Shown here: positions 8,638-17,458 of the stretch, in pieces | Numbering within the stretch: the stretch's first letter is position 1 | How the letters are laid out: each line of letters starts with the position of its first letter | Assembly: GCF_009296165.1 (NCBI RefSeq) | Contig: NZ_VUAZ01000117.1 | Location: 1 to 32,913, forward strand | DNA length: 32,913 bases | DNA from: Pseudomonas kitaguniensis | Lineage (GTDB): Bacteria > Pseudomonadota > Gammaproteobacteria > Pseudomonadales > Pseudomonadaceae | Direction: 5' to 3' | The notes under the pieces: generated by a model | What the model saw: only the letters and a program-made list of their open reading frames with translations | What the model was told of the DNA's origin: nothing | Databases searched by the model: none | Made by a program: the position numbers and the translations under genes

Positions 8638-9954
8638 TCAGCGGTAGATAAACTGGTTCACCACGCCTTCGAGCATCTCCTGCCGGCCACTCACCGCCTG
8701 CGGGTCCAGCGCGTGCGCAAACGCGTGTTCAGCCAGCGACTCCAGGCTGAATTCACCGGCCAACACCGCCTTGCCCAGCGGCTGGTTCCAGCCGGCATAA
8801 CGCTGGTCCTTGAACTGTTGCAGGCGGTCGTTCTGCACCATCGCTGCGGCACGTTCCAGCGCCAGCGCGAGTACGTCCATGGCGGCGACGTGGCCGTGGA
8901 ACAGGTCGACATCGTCGAGGCTCTGGCGGCGTACCTTGGAATCGAAATTGTAGCCGCCATTCTTGAAACCACCGGCCTTGAGAATTTCGTAGGTGGCGAG
9001 GGTCATTTCCTCGACGCTGTTGGGGAACTGGTCAGTGTCCCAGCCGTTCTGCGGGTCGCCACGGTTGGCGTCGATGCTGCCGAAAATCCCCAGCGACACG
9101 GCGGTGGCAATCTCATGATGAAAACTGTGCCCGGCCAAGGTCGCGTGGTTAGCTTCGATATTCACCTTGATCTCGTGTTCCAGGCCGTATTCATGCAGGA
9201 AGCCGAACACCGTGGCGCTGTCGTAATCGTACTGATGCTTGGTCGGCTCCTGAGGCTTGGGCTCGATCAGCAGGTCGCCCTTAAAACCGATCTTGTGCTT
9301 GTGTTCCACCACCATGCGCATAAACCGCCCGAGCTGTTCGCGCTCGCGTTTGAGGTCGGTATTAAGCAGGGTTTCATAGCCTTCGCGGCCGCCCCACAGC
9401 ACATAGTTGGCGCCCTTGAGGCGTTGGGTCGCGTTCATCGCGCTGAACACCTGCGCGGCGGCGTAGGCAAACACTTCAGGGTCAGGGTTACTTGCCGCGC
9501 CGGCGGCAAAACGCGGGTTACTGAAGCAATTGGCGGTGCCCCAGAGCAGCCGAATGCCGGTGGTTTCCTGATGGCGTTCGAGGTGGTCGACCATCTGTGC
9601 GAAGTGGTTGCGGTACTCCTTGATCGACTGGCCTTCGGGAGCCACGTCGGTGTCGTGAAAGCTGTAGTAGTCGATGCCCAGTTTGGAGAAAAACTCGAAC
9701 GCCGCATCGGCCTTGCCGATGGCCAGTGTCATCGGGTCGCCGCTGCGCTGCCACGGGCGCTTGAAGGTGCCCACGCCGAACATGTCTGCACCCGGCCACA
9801 CAAACGTATGCCAATAACAGGCGGCCATGCGCAGGTGCTCGCGCATCGGTTTGCCGAGGATGATTTTGTTGGCGTCATAATGGCGAAAGGCGAGGGGAGA
9901 GTCGCTGCTGGGGCCTTCGAAGCGAACCTTCTCGACACCGGGGAAGTACGGCAT
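8638..9954 (-). CDS. xylA: Xylose isomerase
   Basis: Converts D-xylose to D-xylulose in the cytoplasm, using two divalent metals. The 438-residue protein has the class II isomerase blocks: HTFVWPGADMFG (49-60), FHDTDVAPEG with His100 and Asp103 (catalytic His/Asp pair), LLWGTANCFSNPRF, YVLWGGREGYETLLNTDL, LLIEPKPQEPTKHQYD (metal-binding Glu), IKVNIEANHATLAGHSFHHE, and GSIDANRGDPQNGWDTDQFP. The ATG at 9954 follows AAGGAAAA. It is the first gene of the minus-strand xyl operon, divergent from xylR. The xylulokinase needed next is not in the window; in P. fluorescens SBW25 it is likewise unlinked (xut locus). The frame is intact and the length is normal for the family. Confidence 0.96.
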   Translation of the reverse strand: MPYFPGVEKVRFEGPSSDSPLAFRHYDANKIILGKPMREHLRMAACYWHTFVWPGADMFGVGTFKRPWQRSGDPMTLAIGKADAAFEFFSKLGIDYYSFHDTDVAPEGQSIKEYRNHFAQMVDHLERHQETTGIRLLWGTANCFSNPRFAAGAASNPDPEVFAYAAAQVFSAMNATQRLKGANYVLWGGREGYETLLNTDLKREREQLGRFMRMVVEHKHKIGFKGDLLIEPKPQEPTKHQYDYDSATVFGFLHEYGLEHEIKVNIEANHATLAGHSFHHEIATAVSLGIFGSIDANRGDPQNGWDTDQFPNSVEEMTLATYEILKAGGFKNGGYNFDSKVRRQSLDDVDLFHGHVAAMDVLALALERAAAMVQNDRLQQFKDQRYAGWNQPLGKAVLAGEFSLESLAEHAFAHALDPQAVSGRQEMLEGVVNQFIYR

Positions 9955-10092
9955 GGGGTTTTCCTTATTGTTCTTGGCGGTGTCTCGATACTAGCAACGG
10001 CACTTGGGCTTGCGATTATGAAAATCACCAAGACCTAGTGCGATTTTGAACAGTCAGGTCTAGTCTGTGAGCACTGGCCCTGGATAAAAATA
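9955..10092. promoter_or_regulatory. xylA-xylR divergent control region
   Basis: This 138-base gap must hold the xylA operon and xylR promoters. It contains two similar blocks in direct orientation, TGCGATTATGAAAA (10011-10024) and TGCGATTTTGAACA (10039-10052). It also holds an inverted pair AGACCT/AGGTCT (about 10031-10036 and 10054-10060) around the second block. E. coli XylR is known to bind direct repeats upstream of xylA, so these are candidate XylR sites; the assignment is inference. Confidence 0.45.
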
Positions 10093-11276
10093 ATGAAAAC
10101 CCTACCGCCTGTTCACCGTATCGCGCTGTTGTTCAACGGCAGCAAAATCTACGACCGTGGCATCATTACCGGCATCGGCAATTACCTCAGCAGCACGCGT
10201 GTGTCGTGGGATTTGTTCCTGGAAGAAGACTTTTTGTGCCGCCTCAAAGGTATCGAACGCTGGCAGGGCGACGGCATCATTGCCGACTTCGACGACCCGC
10301 TGATCGGCGAGGCGCTGGCCGACATCAAGCTGCCGGTGGTGGCGGTGGGCGGCTCTTATCAGGATGCGCGCGCCTACCCCAAGGGCATTCCCTACGTGGC
10401 CACCGACAACCACGCGTTGATGAAGCTGGCCTACGAACACCTGATCGAAGCCGGCTTGACGCGCTTTGCCTGTTTCAGCCTGCCCGAAGCCCAAGCCAAT
10501 CGCTGGGCCCAAGAGCGCGAAAAAGCCTTTCGGCTACTGCTGCAACGCGATGGCCTGCACGTTGAGGTGTATCGCGGCCTGGGCACCAGCGCACCGCTGT
10601 GGGACAGCGCGGTCGAGCAGCAAATCGCCTGGCTGCAAAGCCTGCCCAAACCCATCGGCATCATCGCCGTCACCGATGCCCGCGCCCGGCAACTGCTGCA
10701 AGCCTGCCTGACGGCCGGCATCGCGGTGCCGGAAGAAGTTGCGTTGATCGGCATCGACAACGACCCGCTGACGCGCACGCTGACACGCGTGCCACTCAGT
10801 TCGGTGATTCAGGGCACTGAGACCATGGGCCGCACCGCCGCCGCGCTGCTGCACCAGATGCTGCACGGCAAACCCTGCGCGGGCACGCAGATTCTGGTGC
10901 GCCGGATGCGATCAATGTTCAGGCGTCCAGCGTGCATCAACCTTTGGGCAACCCTTATGTGATGCAGGCTTTGCTGTTCATCCGCCAATACGCCTGCCAG
11001 GGCATCAAGACCGCGCAAGTGGCGGCGTATGTCGGCGTGTCGCGCTCGTCGCTGGAATCGCACTTTCGCAAGGCGCGCGGTTGCAGCGTGCACGACGAAA
11101 TCCTGCGCTTCAAACTCGCGGCCGCCGCCAAGGGCCTGGAAAACCATGCCCTGGCGATTGCCGACATTGCCACGCGCTGTGGCTTTAAATCGGCGCAGTA
11201 CCTGCATACCGTGTTTCGGCGCGAGTTCGGCTGCACCCCGCGCGAGTATCAGCAAAGTGCCGCCAGCGTGGTTTAA
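10093..11276 (+). pseudogene. xylR: Xylose regulator XylR (AraC family), broken by a one-base frameshift
   Basis: Transcriptional activator of the xyl operon. The N-terminal part (about 1-280) is a LacI/periplasmic-binding-type sensor: HRIALLFNGSKIYDRGIITGIGNYL, VAVGGSYQD, and IGIIAVTDARARQLLQAC with GIDNDPLTRTLTRVPLSSV. The C-terminal part is an AraC double helix-turn-helix (IRQYACQGIKTAQVAAYVGVSR, then IADIATRCGFKSAQYLHTVFRREFG). The two halves lie in different frames. After GTQILV one C is missing near 10900 (gtgcgccg instead of gtgccgccg); restoring it reads PPDAINVQASSVHQPLGNPYVMQ straight into the DNA-binding domain and gives 394 residues, against 392 in E. coli XylR. Without correction the sensor protein has no DNA-binding domain. 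Called xutR in P. fluorescens SBW25. Confidence 0.9.
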
Positions 11277-11291
11277 CCGCGCACCGCTTTT

Positions 11292-11394
11292 TGTGGGAGC
11301 GGGCTTGTGTGGGAGCGGGCTTGCTCGCGATGCAGGCGCCTCGGTACATCAGGCGAACAGGGTTGAGGCCATCGCGAGCAAGCCCGCTCCCACA
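11292..11394. repeat. REP doublet with a duplicated left arm
   Basis: A 25-base REP at 11308-11332 recurs as its perfect reverse complement at 11370-11394. Immediately before the left copy, 11292-11307 repeats its first 16 bases (TGTGGGAGCGGGCTTG) in tandem. This gives a REPIN-like inverted pair plus a short direct duplication. It lies between the convergent ends of xylR and the porin gene, where it may act as a two-way transcript-end hairpin. Confidence 0.85.
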
Positions 11395-11428
11395 GGTGAC
11401 TGCATGCTGCTTGAGCGAGTGGGGCGGC

Positions 11429-12694
11429 TTAAAACACCGCCTTGGCCTGCAAGCCCAGCACCAGCGCGTTGTCGATATTCATGCCTGAAAATGCGCCCGG
11501 CTCGATGATGTATTGCACATCCGGGCGCAAGGTCAGCCACGGCGTAGCCTGATAGCCATAGCTGAGTTCGACCAATTGCTCGGCATTGTTCAGGTCCGGG
11601 TAGTCAGCCCCGGCGTTGAACGCCGCCAATTCTTGCACCTCACGACTGCGCGGGTTCGGCACCGCACGGCCATAACCGAGGGCGACGGTGTCGCGTGGGC
11701 GACCTTCGAACGGCGCGTAAAGCACCACGCCCACGCCATACCATTTGCTGAAGGGCGAGGCGGCCAGGCTTGCGCCCGAGTATTGGCCGAACGCGTGCAG
11801 CACCCGGCCGGCGGTGGTGCTGGAAGCCCATACGGCCTGGTCAATCAGCAGGTAATGACCGCTGCGCCCGCTGACGTCCTGGTGGCTGCCGATACGCTTT
11901 ACATCGGAGCTGTCGTAGTAATAACCCAGCTTGTATTCGCCCGGCAGCGTGCCCGCGTGTTTGTAGACCAGCTCGATGGGCACCACCGTGCCGGTGGTGT
12001 GTTTGGGCGTCAGGTGCCAGGCACGGCTGGCGTTGCCGTTGCTCGACGGGTCGACATTGAATGCGGCCACGCGCAGTTGCCACTGCGGCGAAAGGTCGTA
12101 TTTCAGCCGTGCACCCAAACGCGCGTTCGGGTAGTTGGTCCAGCCGCTGCCACCGGACATATTCAGCGGGTGCCCACAGAAACCGGCGTTCATGAAGTTG
12201 CATAGGATGCCGCTGTCGAGGCCGCCGAGGTCATTGCCCATCGCCATGTAGCCGAGTTTGAGGTTCAGCGCGTCGGTGAACAGCGTGCGCTCGTAACTCA
12301 GCTCGGTGAGGCGCGTATAGAGGCCGCCGTAGTTTTCCTGAATCGGCAGGCGGTTGCCCACCAGGTCTTCGGAGGCGCTGTTGCCGCGCCGGTCGTTAAT
12401 CGTTAGTTGGACGCGGTCGCCATGGTTAAACCCGTAGAGCTTGCCGAGGTCCAACTGCACCCCGAGCTTGAGGTTTTGCGAATAGCGCGCCGCGCGGTGC
12501 TGGCCGCCGTCGGCGTTGTAGGCGGTCTCGCCGCTGTAGTCGCCGGTAAAGCGGATGCCTTGCTCGTCGAGTTCGCGGCGCAGGCCGCCCCAGTCGCCGC
12601 TCAGGCGGGTGTCGTCGGCGTGTACGGGCAGGGCGGCACCCAAGGCCAGGCCCAGCAACAGGCGCCCAATAGAGGTGTGAGAAGTGGGGTGCAT
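11429..12694 (-). CDS. oprB: Carbohydrate-selective outer-membrane porin, OprB family
   Basis: Forms a sugar-selective channel in the outer membrane. The 421-residue product has a signal peptide (MHPTSHTSIGRLLLGLALGA, cut after VHA). Then comes the OprB opening DDTRLSGDWGGLRRELDEQGIRFTGDYSGE, with alternating aromatic beta-strands throughout and a C-terminal phenylalanine, which is the outer-membrane beta-barrel assembly signal. The family blocks YERTLFTDALNLKLGYMAMG, ARLGARLKYDLSPQWQLRVAAFNVDP and QYIIEPGAF are clear. The ATG at 12694 follows GGAAAA. It lies 69 bases downstream of gcd on the same strand with a strong hairpin between them. Pairing with Gcd suggests glucose or general aldose entry to the periplasmic oxidation route. 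Frame intact. Confidence 0.9.
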   Translation of the reverse strand: MHPTSHTSIGRLLLGLALGAALPVHADDTRLSGDWGGLRRELDEQGIRFTGDYSGETAYNADGGQHRAARYSQNLKLGVQLDLGKLYGFNHGDRVQLTINDRRGNSASEDLVGNRLPIQENYGGLYTRLTELSYERTLFTDALNLKLGYMAMGNDLGGLDSGILCNFMNAGFCGHPLNMSGGSGWTNYPNARLGARLKYDLSPQWQLRVAAFNVDPSSNGNASRAWHLTPKHTTGTVVPIELVYKHAGTLPGEYKLGYYYDSSDVKRIGSHQDVSGRSGHYLLIDQAVWASSTTAGRVLHAFGQYSGASLAASPFSKWYGVGVVLYAPFEGRPRDTVALGYGRAVPNPRSREVQELAAFNAGADYPDLNNAEQLVELSYGYQATPWLTLRPDVQYIIEPGAFSGMNIDNALVLGLQAKAVF

Positions 12695-12730
12695 GCGGGG
12701 TTTTCCAAACGCATTGGTAGCAAACGCAAA

Positions 12731-12754
12731 GCGCGGTGCCGGGCGGCACCGCGC
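12731..12754 (-). terminator. Strong hairpin after gcd
   Basis: Perfect 10-base stem GCGCGGTGCC/GGCACCGCGC around a 4-base loop. Read on the minus strand, the stem lies 9 bases after the gcd stop and is followed by TTTGCGTTT. It may end the gcd transcript or attenuate read-through into oprB. The T-tract is interrupted, so termination may be partial. Confidence 0.65.
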
Positions 12755-12763
12755 GAGCAGGGG

Positions 12764-15171
12764 TTAGGGCAGGGCGTAGGCGATCACGTAATCACCGCGG
12801 TCGGTGGATTGGCGCGCGCCGCCGGCAGTGATGACGATGTACTGCTTGCCGGTTTTCGGCGACACATACGTCATCGGGCCACCTTGGCTGCCCACCGGCA
12901 GGCGGGCTTTCCAGACTTCATCACCGTTGCCGCTGTTGAAAGCGCGCAGGTAGAAGTCTTGGGTGCCGGCGATGAAGATCAGGCCGCCTTGGGTCGACAA
13001 GGTGCCGCCGAGGGTTGGCAGGCCGATCTTGATCGGCAAGTGCATGCGAATCCCCAGTGGGCCGGTGTCTTCCACCGTGCCGACCGGCACTTGCCAGGCG
13101 ATTTTCTGGGTCTTCATGTCGATGGCGGTGAGGGTGCCGAATGGCGGCGCCTGGCACGGAATGCCGGCCACCGAGAGGAAGCGGTTTTTGTTCACCGCAT
13201 ACGGCGTGCCCTTGAGCGGTACGGCGCCCATGCCGGTGTTCAGCGCTTCACCACCGGACGCGGCGAGGGCCTTGTTCTGCGACGGCACCATCTGAATCCA
13301 CAGGCCCAGTCGCATGTCGTTGACGAAGATAAAACCATGCACCGGGTCGGTGGACATACTGCCCCAGTTCATGCCGCCCAACGAGCCCGGGAAGCTCAGC
13401 GATTTATCGGTGCCAGGCGCCGTGTACAGGCCTTCGTAGCGCATGCCCTTGAAGTCGATGCGGCACAGCAACTGGTCGTACGGCGTGGCGCCCCACATGT
13501 CTGATTCAGTCAGGGTTTGCGCGCCGATCTGCGGCATGCCTACCGATTTGGGCTGCGTCAGCGAGTAGGGTTCGTTGGGGATGTTCGCGGCCTTGACCGG
13601 TACGTCCTTAACCTCGGTCAACGGCTTGCCGGTGGCGCGGTCGAGCACGTAAATCTGCCCGGCTTTGGTGCCGATCACCAACGCAGGTACAGGCTTGTCG
13701 GCGCCCGGCGGGGTGAAGTCGATCAGGCTCGGCTGCATCGGCAGGTCGAAGTCCCACAGATCATTGTGGACGGTCTGGTATACCCACTTTTCAACGCCGG
13801 TGGAGGCGTCCAGCGCCAGCACGGAGGCACCGTATTTATGATTGAGCTGGGTGCGTTCCACGCCGTAGATGTCGGTGGACGAGCTGCCCATCGGCAGGAA
13901 GACGGTGTTCATCAGCGGGTCATACGACATCGGCGCCCAGCTGTTTGGAGTGCTGCGCACGTAGGTCTTGTCGCCGCTCGGGGCTTGTTTGTCTTCAGGG
14001 TTGCCCGGGTCGAATGCCCAACGCATCTGCCCGCTGATCACGTCGAAACCACGAATCACGCCGCCCGGCATATCGGTTTGCACGTTGTCGGCCACGCGGC
14101 CGCCAACCACCACGGTAGTGCCGGCGATCAGCGGCGCCGAGGACAGTTGGTAGTAGCTGTCCGGCACGTTACCCAAACCGGCTTTCAAATCCACTTGGCC
14201 GTGGGTGCCGAAGTCTTCACAGAATTTGCCGGTGTCGGCGTCGACGGCGATCAGGCGCGCGTCAATCGTGTTGGTCAGCAAGCGGCGCTGGCATTGCGCA
14301 CCGGCGGCCACACTGGCGGCAATGATCGGCGAGCTGTTCGGTTGGCTCGGTTGGGCGAGCGGCGCGGTGGCGTCAAAATACGCCATGCCCCGACAGCGTT
14401 GCCATACCGCCGACTTGGCGTTGACCTCGTTCTTCCACAGCTCTTTGCCGGTGTCGGCATCCAGCGCGATCAGGTTGTTATGCGGCGTGCAGATGAACAC
14501 CTTGTTGCCGATTTGCAGCGGCGTCAGTTGGTCTTCCGCGCCGTTGCCGTCGCTGATAGCCACATCGCCGGTGTGGTAGGTCCACGCCACTTTGAGTTTA
14601 TCAACGGTGTCACGATTGATCTGGTCGAGTGCGGCGAAACGGCTGCCACCTTCGGTGTTGCCGTAGTGCGCCCAATCTTTTTGTGCATCGGCCGGGGCCA
14701 CTGGCGTTACGCCAGGGCCAGCGCCGGTCGGTGCCACACTTGGGTGCGCGACGAACATGTTGCCGCCGCCACCACCACGCCCACCGCCAATACGGCGGCA
14801 ACGCCATAGGCACTGCGCGCAGGTTTGCCGGCCAACAGCGGATACACCAGCGCCACCACCACGCCGATGGCCGCGAACATGAACAGCCGCGAGAACAACG
14901 GCCAGAACACCAGGCCCACGTCCGCCACCGCCCAAATCGCCGTACCGACCAGGAACGCCGCGAACAGCCACGCACCCGCCGGGTTGCGCCGGGCAATCAA
15001 CAGGCCGGAGACGGCCATTGCCGCACCGCCGATCAGGAAGTACCACGAGCCTCCCAGGCTGACCAGTTTACCGCCGCCAATGGCCAGCGCGAGGCCGAGC
15101 AGGGCGATGATGACGCCCAGCCCCAGCAGCAGATATTTTGAGGCGCCAGCGGCGCGCGATGCTCTTTTCAT
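12764..15171 (-). pseudogene. gcd: Membrane-bound PQQ-dependent glucose dehydrogenase, broken by a one-base frameshift
   Basis: Oxidises glucose and other aldoses to lactones in the periplasm and passes electrons to ubiquinone. The start at 15171 (MKRASRAAGASKYLLLGLGV) opens the usual membrane anchor of about five helices (to about residue 140). The periplasmic eight-bladed PQQ propeller follows: DWAHYGNTEGGSRFAALDQIN, WTYHTGDV, VIRGFDVISGQMRWAFDPGNP, VHNDLWDFDLPMQPSL, LGGMNWGSMSTDP and the C-terminal QYIVITAGGARQSTDRGDYVIAYALP. The anchor and propeller are in different frames: one C is missing near 14762-14765 (ttgccgcc instead of ttgcccgcc), after VGVVVAA. Restoring it reads GNMFVAHPSVAP and gives 802 residues, as expected for pseudomonad Gcd. 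It probably supports phosphate solubilisation and aldonate supply. Confidence 0.9.
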
Positions 15172-15362
15172 GTCGACAGGACTCGAAGGTGAGAGGGCAA
15201 AGACGCGATTTTAGCAATATAAGTAACCAGTTAGTACATTCCGTCCTGCAATAGTCTTTTACGCTTGCGGCGATGATGCAGTGCGTTCGACGTGCTCACG
15301 ATCAGCGTCTTCAAGCCCAGTAAGGCGGTGAATACTCACCGCCTCACCGCCTCACCGACGCG
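15172..15362. other. Gene-free gap between gcd and the chemoreceptor, with a short hairpin
   Basis: No gene is visible. Next to the chemoreceptor end, 15324-15343 forms GGCGGTGA/TCACCGCC with a 4-base loop, and TCACCGCC is partly repeated in tandem to 15357. It may be a weak terminator for the chemoreceptor gene on the minus strand, since no T-run follows. The part nearer 15200-15250 is AT-richer and is likely the gcd promoter, but no clear boxes were recognised. Confidence 0.45.
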
Positions 15363-17306
15363 TCAGTACTTGAAGCGGCCCACCAAGCCGTTGAGTTGGC
15401 CGGAAATATCCGTCAAGCGGCCAGACCCGGTCTGTGCCGAGTGCGCAAAGCCTTCAATCAACTGCGCGTCGGCATGAATCTGCGCGATGTGCCGGTTGAT
15501 CTCTTCAGCCACCTGGTGTTGCTCCTCGGCGGCTGTCGCGATCTGCGTGTTCTGGTCACGAATCGAATCCACCGAGCCGCGAATCTTGTCGAAACTGTCG
15601 CGGGCCTGCTGGATACGTTCCACGCTGGTGTGCGACACCGTAAGGCTGGCCTGCATCTGTTGGGTGACGTCTTGCGTGCGGCGGGCGAGGTTACCGAGCA
15701 GGCTGTCGATCTCTCCGGTGGAGTCGGCGGTGCGCCGGGCCAGGGCGCGGACTTCGTCGGCGACTACGGCAAAACCACGCCCCTGGTCACCCGCACGGGC
15801 GGCCTCGATAGCGGCGTTGAGGGCCAGCAGGTTGGTCTGCTCGGCGATCGAGCGGATGGTGTCGAGGATGGTGTTGATGTTCTTGCTGTCCTGCTCAAGC
15901 AACTGCATGGTCTGGGTCGACTTTTGCAGGTCTTCGCTGAGTTTGAGCACGCTGCCGGTGGCTTCGCCGATGTGCACTTGGCCGTCGTGCACATCGCGAT
16001 AGCCTGCGTCGGCACTCGACGCGGCGGCGCTGCACGAGCGGGCCACTTCGTTGGCGGTGGCGAGCATTTCGTTGAAGGCCGTGCTCACCAGTTCCACTGC
16101 TTCACGCTGGCGCCCGGCGGCCTGGTTCATGTTGTGCGCGACGTCGCGCGTATCGGCGGCGGCCGCTTGCAGGTCGGTAGAGGCGTTGCCGATGCGCTGC
16201 ACCAACTGCGCGATCATGCTCAGGAACTGGTTGAACCAGCCCGCCAGGCTGGCGGTTTCGTCCTTGCCCTCGATCTTGAGCTGGCGGGTCAAGTCGCCTT
16301 CGCCTTCGGCAATCTCTTGCAAACCCTCGGCGACCCCGCGAATCGGACGCACGATGACGCGGGCGAAGCTTGCGCCGACGAGTGCAACGATCACCGCCAG
16401 AACCGCCGCGATGGCGGCAATCAGCCAAGTGAGGCTTGAGGCTTGCGCCATCACTTCATCGCGCTTGATCAAACCGATAAAGCGCCAGCCCAAGCCCTTG
16501 GAACTGACCACGTTGGCCATGTAGGTCACGCCATTGATGTCGACCTGGGTGACGCCGTCGCCACGCTTGGCCAGCTCGGCGTAAGGGGCGCCCAAGTCGG
16601 CCAGCGGCTTGAAGTTGTGCTTGGCATCGCTGGGGTCCACCAGCACGTTGCCGTTGGCTTCCACCAGCATCAGGTAGCCGCTCTCGCCGAGCTTGATATT
16701 GCGCACCAATTCGGTGAGTTGTTTAAGCGATACGTCCAGGCCAACCACGCCCAGTACGTTACCGGTGGCGTCGGCGACGGTGTGCACGGTGCCGATCAGT
16801 GACACATCGTCCGGTGCCCAGTAGTAGGCGCCGGTGCGCACGGTGGTGCCGGGCGCGGCCAGAGCGGCCTGGTACCAGGGGCGTACGCGCGGGTCGTAGT
16901 TGTTGAGTTTGGTGTCGTCGGGCCAACTGGCGTAGCCGCCGTCTTTCAACCCCAAAGACAGGTAAGCGGTGCTGGGGTGGGTCTTGGCGAACTGGTCGAA
17001 CATCTCCAGCAGCTCTTTATTGGTCGGCGTGAGCGCAATTTGCGCGGCGTCGGCACCGGCGTAACTCTTCAGGTCTTTGGCCGCGATAATGCGCGGGTCT
17101 TTGGCCACGTAGTCGACGTTCTGGCTGATGCCGTCGAAGAACTGCTGCATGCCATTGTCGATCTGGCGGATCTCGCGGCCACTGCTGTCGAGGAAGTTGG
17201 CCATGGCCCCCGCACGCAGGTTCAACACAACCAGCACGGCCACCAGAATAACCGGCAGGCACGCGACAGCCGCAAACGCCCACGTCAGCTTTTGCTTGAT
17301 ATTCAT
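15363..17306 (-). CDS. Methyl-accepting chemotaxis protein, dCache sensor, probable amino-acid receptor
   Basis: Inner-membrane chemoreceptor that controls the CheA kinase. In order: TM1 (about 8-29), periplasmic double Cache domain (about 35-280), TM2 (about 285-308), HAMP (about 309-362), and a cytoplasmic signalling hairpin with the conserved tip EQTNLLALNAAIEAARAGDQ. The sensor shows Tyr137, Arg142, Trp144 and Tyr145 in YDPRVRPWY, then Tyr161 and Asp191 (GLDVS). This matches the dCache amino-acid-binding motif of PctA-type receptors, including residue spacing. I therefore infer an amino-acid ligand; which one cannot be told. No C-terminal CheR-tethering pentapeptide is present (ends GRFKY). 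The ATG at 17306 follows GGGAGAAG. It is monocistronic, with no chemotaxis genes nearby. Confidence 0.9.
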   Translation of the reverse strand: MNIKQKLTWAFAAVACLPVILVAVLVVLNLRAGAMANFLDSSGREIRQIDNGMQQFFDGISQNVDYVAKDPRIIAAKDLKSYAGADAAQIALTPTNKELLEMFDQFAKTHPSTAYLSLGLKDGGYASWPDDTKLNNYDPRVRPWYQAALAAPGTTVRTGAYYWAPDDVSLIGTVHTVADATGNVLGVVGLDVSLKQLTELVRNIKLGESGYLMLVEANGNVLVDPSDAKHNFKPLADLGAPYAELAKRGDGVTQVDINGVTYMANVVSSKGLGWRFIGLIKRDEVMAQASSLTWLIAAIAAVLAVIVALVGASFARVIVRPIRGVAEGLQEIAEGEGDLTRQLKIEGKDETASLAGWFNQFLSMIAQLVQRIGNASTDLQAAAADTRDVAHNMNQAAGRQREAVELVSTAFNEMLATANEVARSCSAAASSADAGYRDVHDGQVHIGEATGSVLKLSEDLQKSTQTMQLLEQDSKNINTILDTIRSIAEQTNLLALNAAIEAARAGDQGRGFAVVADEVRALARRTADSTGEIDSLLGNLARRTQDVTQQMQASLTVSHTSVERIQQARDSFDKIRGSVDSIRDQNTQIATAAEEQHQVAEEINRHIAQIHADAQLIEGFAHSAQTGSGRLTDISGQLNGLVGRFKY

Positions 17307-17397
17307 TACTTCTCCCGCAGGTATTTATAGTTATGGCAAGGGGAAACGGTAGGAGGGAGCAGGGCATGTGTTTTTTGGGTGAAGCGGTCCATGCTTA

Positions 17398-17417
17398 CCC
17401 CGGTATATCGACCGGGG
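17398..17417. terminator. Short hairpin downstream of the bestrophin gene
   Basis: CCCCGGT and ACCGGGG form a perfect 7-base stem around a 6-base loop, about 40 bases past the stop of the minus-strand bestrophin gene. There is no T-run. A terminator role is suggested only by position. Confidence 0.35.
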
Positions 17418-17458
17418 CAGCAGGCACTTGAGGAGGGAGAATGCAGTAAGGCGGGTGG

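Noticed and set aside
8713..10038. A 441-codon plus-strand frame opposite xylA
   Set aside because: Antisense to a fully conserved isomerase; composition is that of a shadow frame and no motif is present.
13517..14809. A 430-codon plus-strand frame opposite gcd
   Set aside because: Shadow of the PQQ propeller; Arg/His/Val-rich with no family resemblance.
15324..15357. Tandem TCACCGCC units as a CRISPR or satellite
   Set aside because: Only two and a half 8-base units without spacers; part of a short hairpin at a gene end.
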